From the NCBI GenBank assembly GCA_951799405.1, contig OX637351.1, positions 4,806,251 through 4,870,250 of the forward strand: a stretch of DNA of 64,000 nucleotides, in the 5' to 3' direction. This DNA is from Agapetus fuscipes. Lineage: Eukaryota > Arthropoda > Insecta > Trichoptera > Glossosomatidae. This document shows positions 63,814 to 64,000 of this stretch, one piece after another (the stretch's first letter is position 1; each line of letters starts with the position of its first letter). Position numbers and translations under genes: made by a program. Below the pieces are notes generated by a model. It did no database searches. It saw only the letters and a program-made list of their open reading frames with translations, and had not been told where the DNA came from.

Positions 63814-63839
63814 CTACGGAAGAAAACATTAAATATCAT

Positions 63840-63895
63840 ACTGGAGAGTTGCTTTCTGGGATCTGTTGCCGTGGTCTGTAGGAGCTGGAGCTTTT
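63840..63895. repeat. Arm of foldback element 1
   Basis: CTGGAGAGTTGCTTTCTGGG and GTTGCCGTGGTCTGTAGGAG match the arms at 6935-7145. Confidence 0.65.
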
Positions 63896-64000
63896 TATTT
63901 TTATTTTTGACAGGAATGCAATGCATCAACCTATTCTGCCTGGCCAGAAACCGGTATTAATATCATCAATTCATAATTAATTCTTGTATATTTTAATGAA

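Noticed and set aside
1..64000. CRISPR arrays, prokaryotic operons or ribosome-binding sites
   Set aside because: Spliced gene structure, SINEs, LINEs and LTR elements show a eukaryotic nuclear genome; the tandem repeats have no spacer structure.

Overview
The window is a piece of an animal nuclear genome, most likely an arthropod and probably an insect. It has GC-rich exons of about 50-340 bp in AT-rich introns crowded with transposable elements. The species cannot be read from the sequence; the UBR4 protein is insect-like in my reading (Drosophila orthologue poe/pushover).

One host gene runs through the whole window on the minus strand: UBR4, the giant N-recognin E3 ubiquitin ligase. I placed 65 coding exons (named w1 to w65 in transcription order, w1 = 63643-63813, w65 = 19-200) from splice sites, reading frame and family resemblance. 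Joined, they give 11,078 coding nt (3,692 codons plus 2 nt), and every exon-exon phase agrees. The first and last exons of the gene lie outside the window. In order the exons encode an alpha-helical repeat region (w1-w7), the UBR box (w8), a probable beta-propeller region (w11-w17), a low-complexity acidic/Pro-rich region (w22-w30), a long armadillo-like scaffold with Cys-rich zinc modules (w40-w41), and the C-terminal ligase region with the hemiRING (w62-w64). Two introns appear to use GC donors (after w57 and w19). Two exons are tandemly duplicated (w61, w35) and part of the UBR-box exon is copied into the neighbouring intron.

The intron between w22 and w21 (36991-45231) holds a full-length, apparently young Ty3/gypsy LTR retrotransposon on the plus strand (37340-44591), antisense to UBR4. 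Its two 516-bp LTRs look identical, Gag and Pol are open, and Pol is in the -1 frame. Gag starts with a SAP-like motif. Pol carries, after integrase, a C-terminal extension that I read as a TARG1/OARD1-like macrodomain (ADP-ribose module) followed by a CCCH zinc finger. I regard this architecture as the most interesting signal in the window. The element is flanked by a 316-bp direct repeat instead of a short target-site duplication.

The other introns contain many copies of a few families: tRNA-like SINEs (here A and B, often fused B-A; two B copies carry a 5S rRNA-derived head), 5'-truncated copies of a LINE whose 3' end is a TTAGA-type repeat (LINE-C), CR1/L2-like and RTE-like reverse transcriptase fragments, a Penelope-like GIY-YIG fragment, a mariner transposase fragment, hAT and Tc1 MITEs with clean terminal repeats and target duplications, foldback elements and several unnamed repeats. 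Family names and repeat boundaries are mine and approximate. All family assignments come from recognised motifs, not from database searches.
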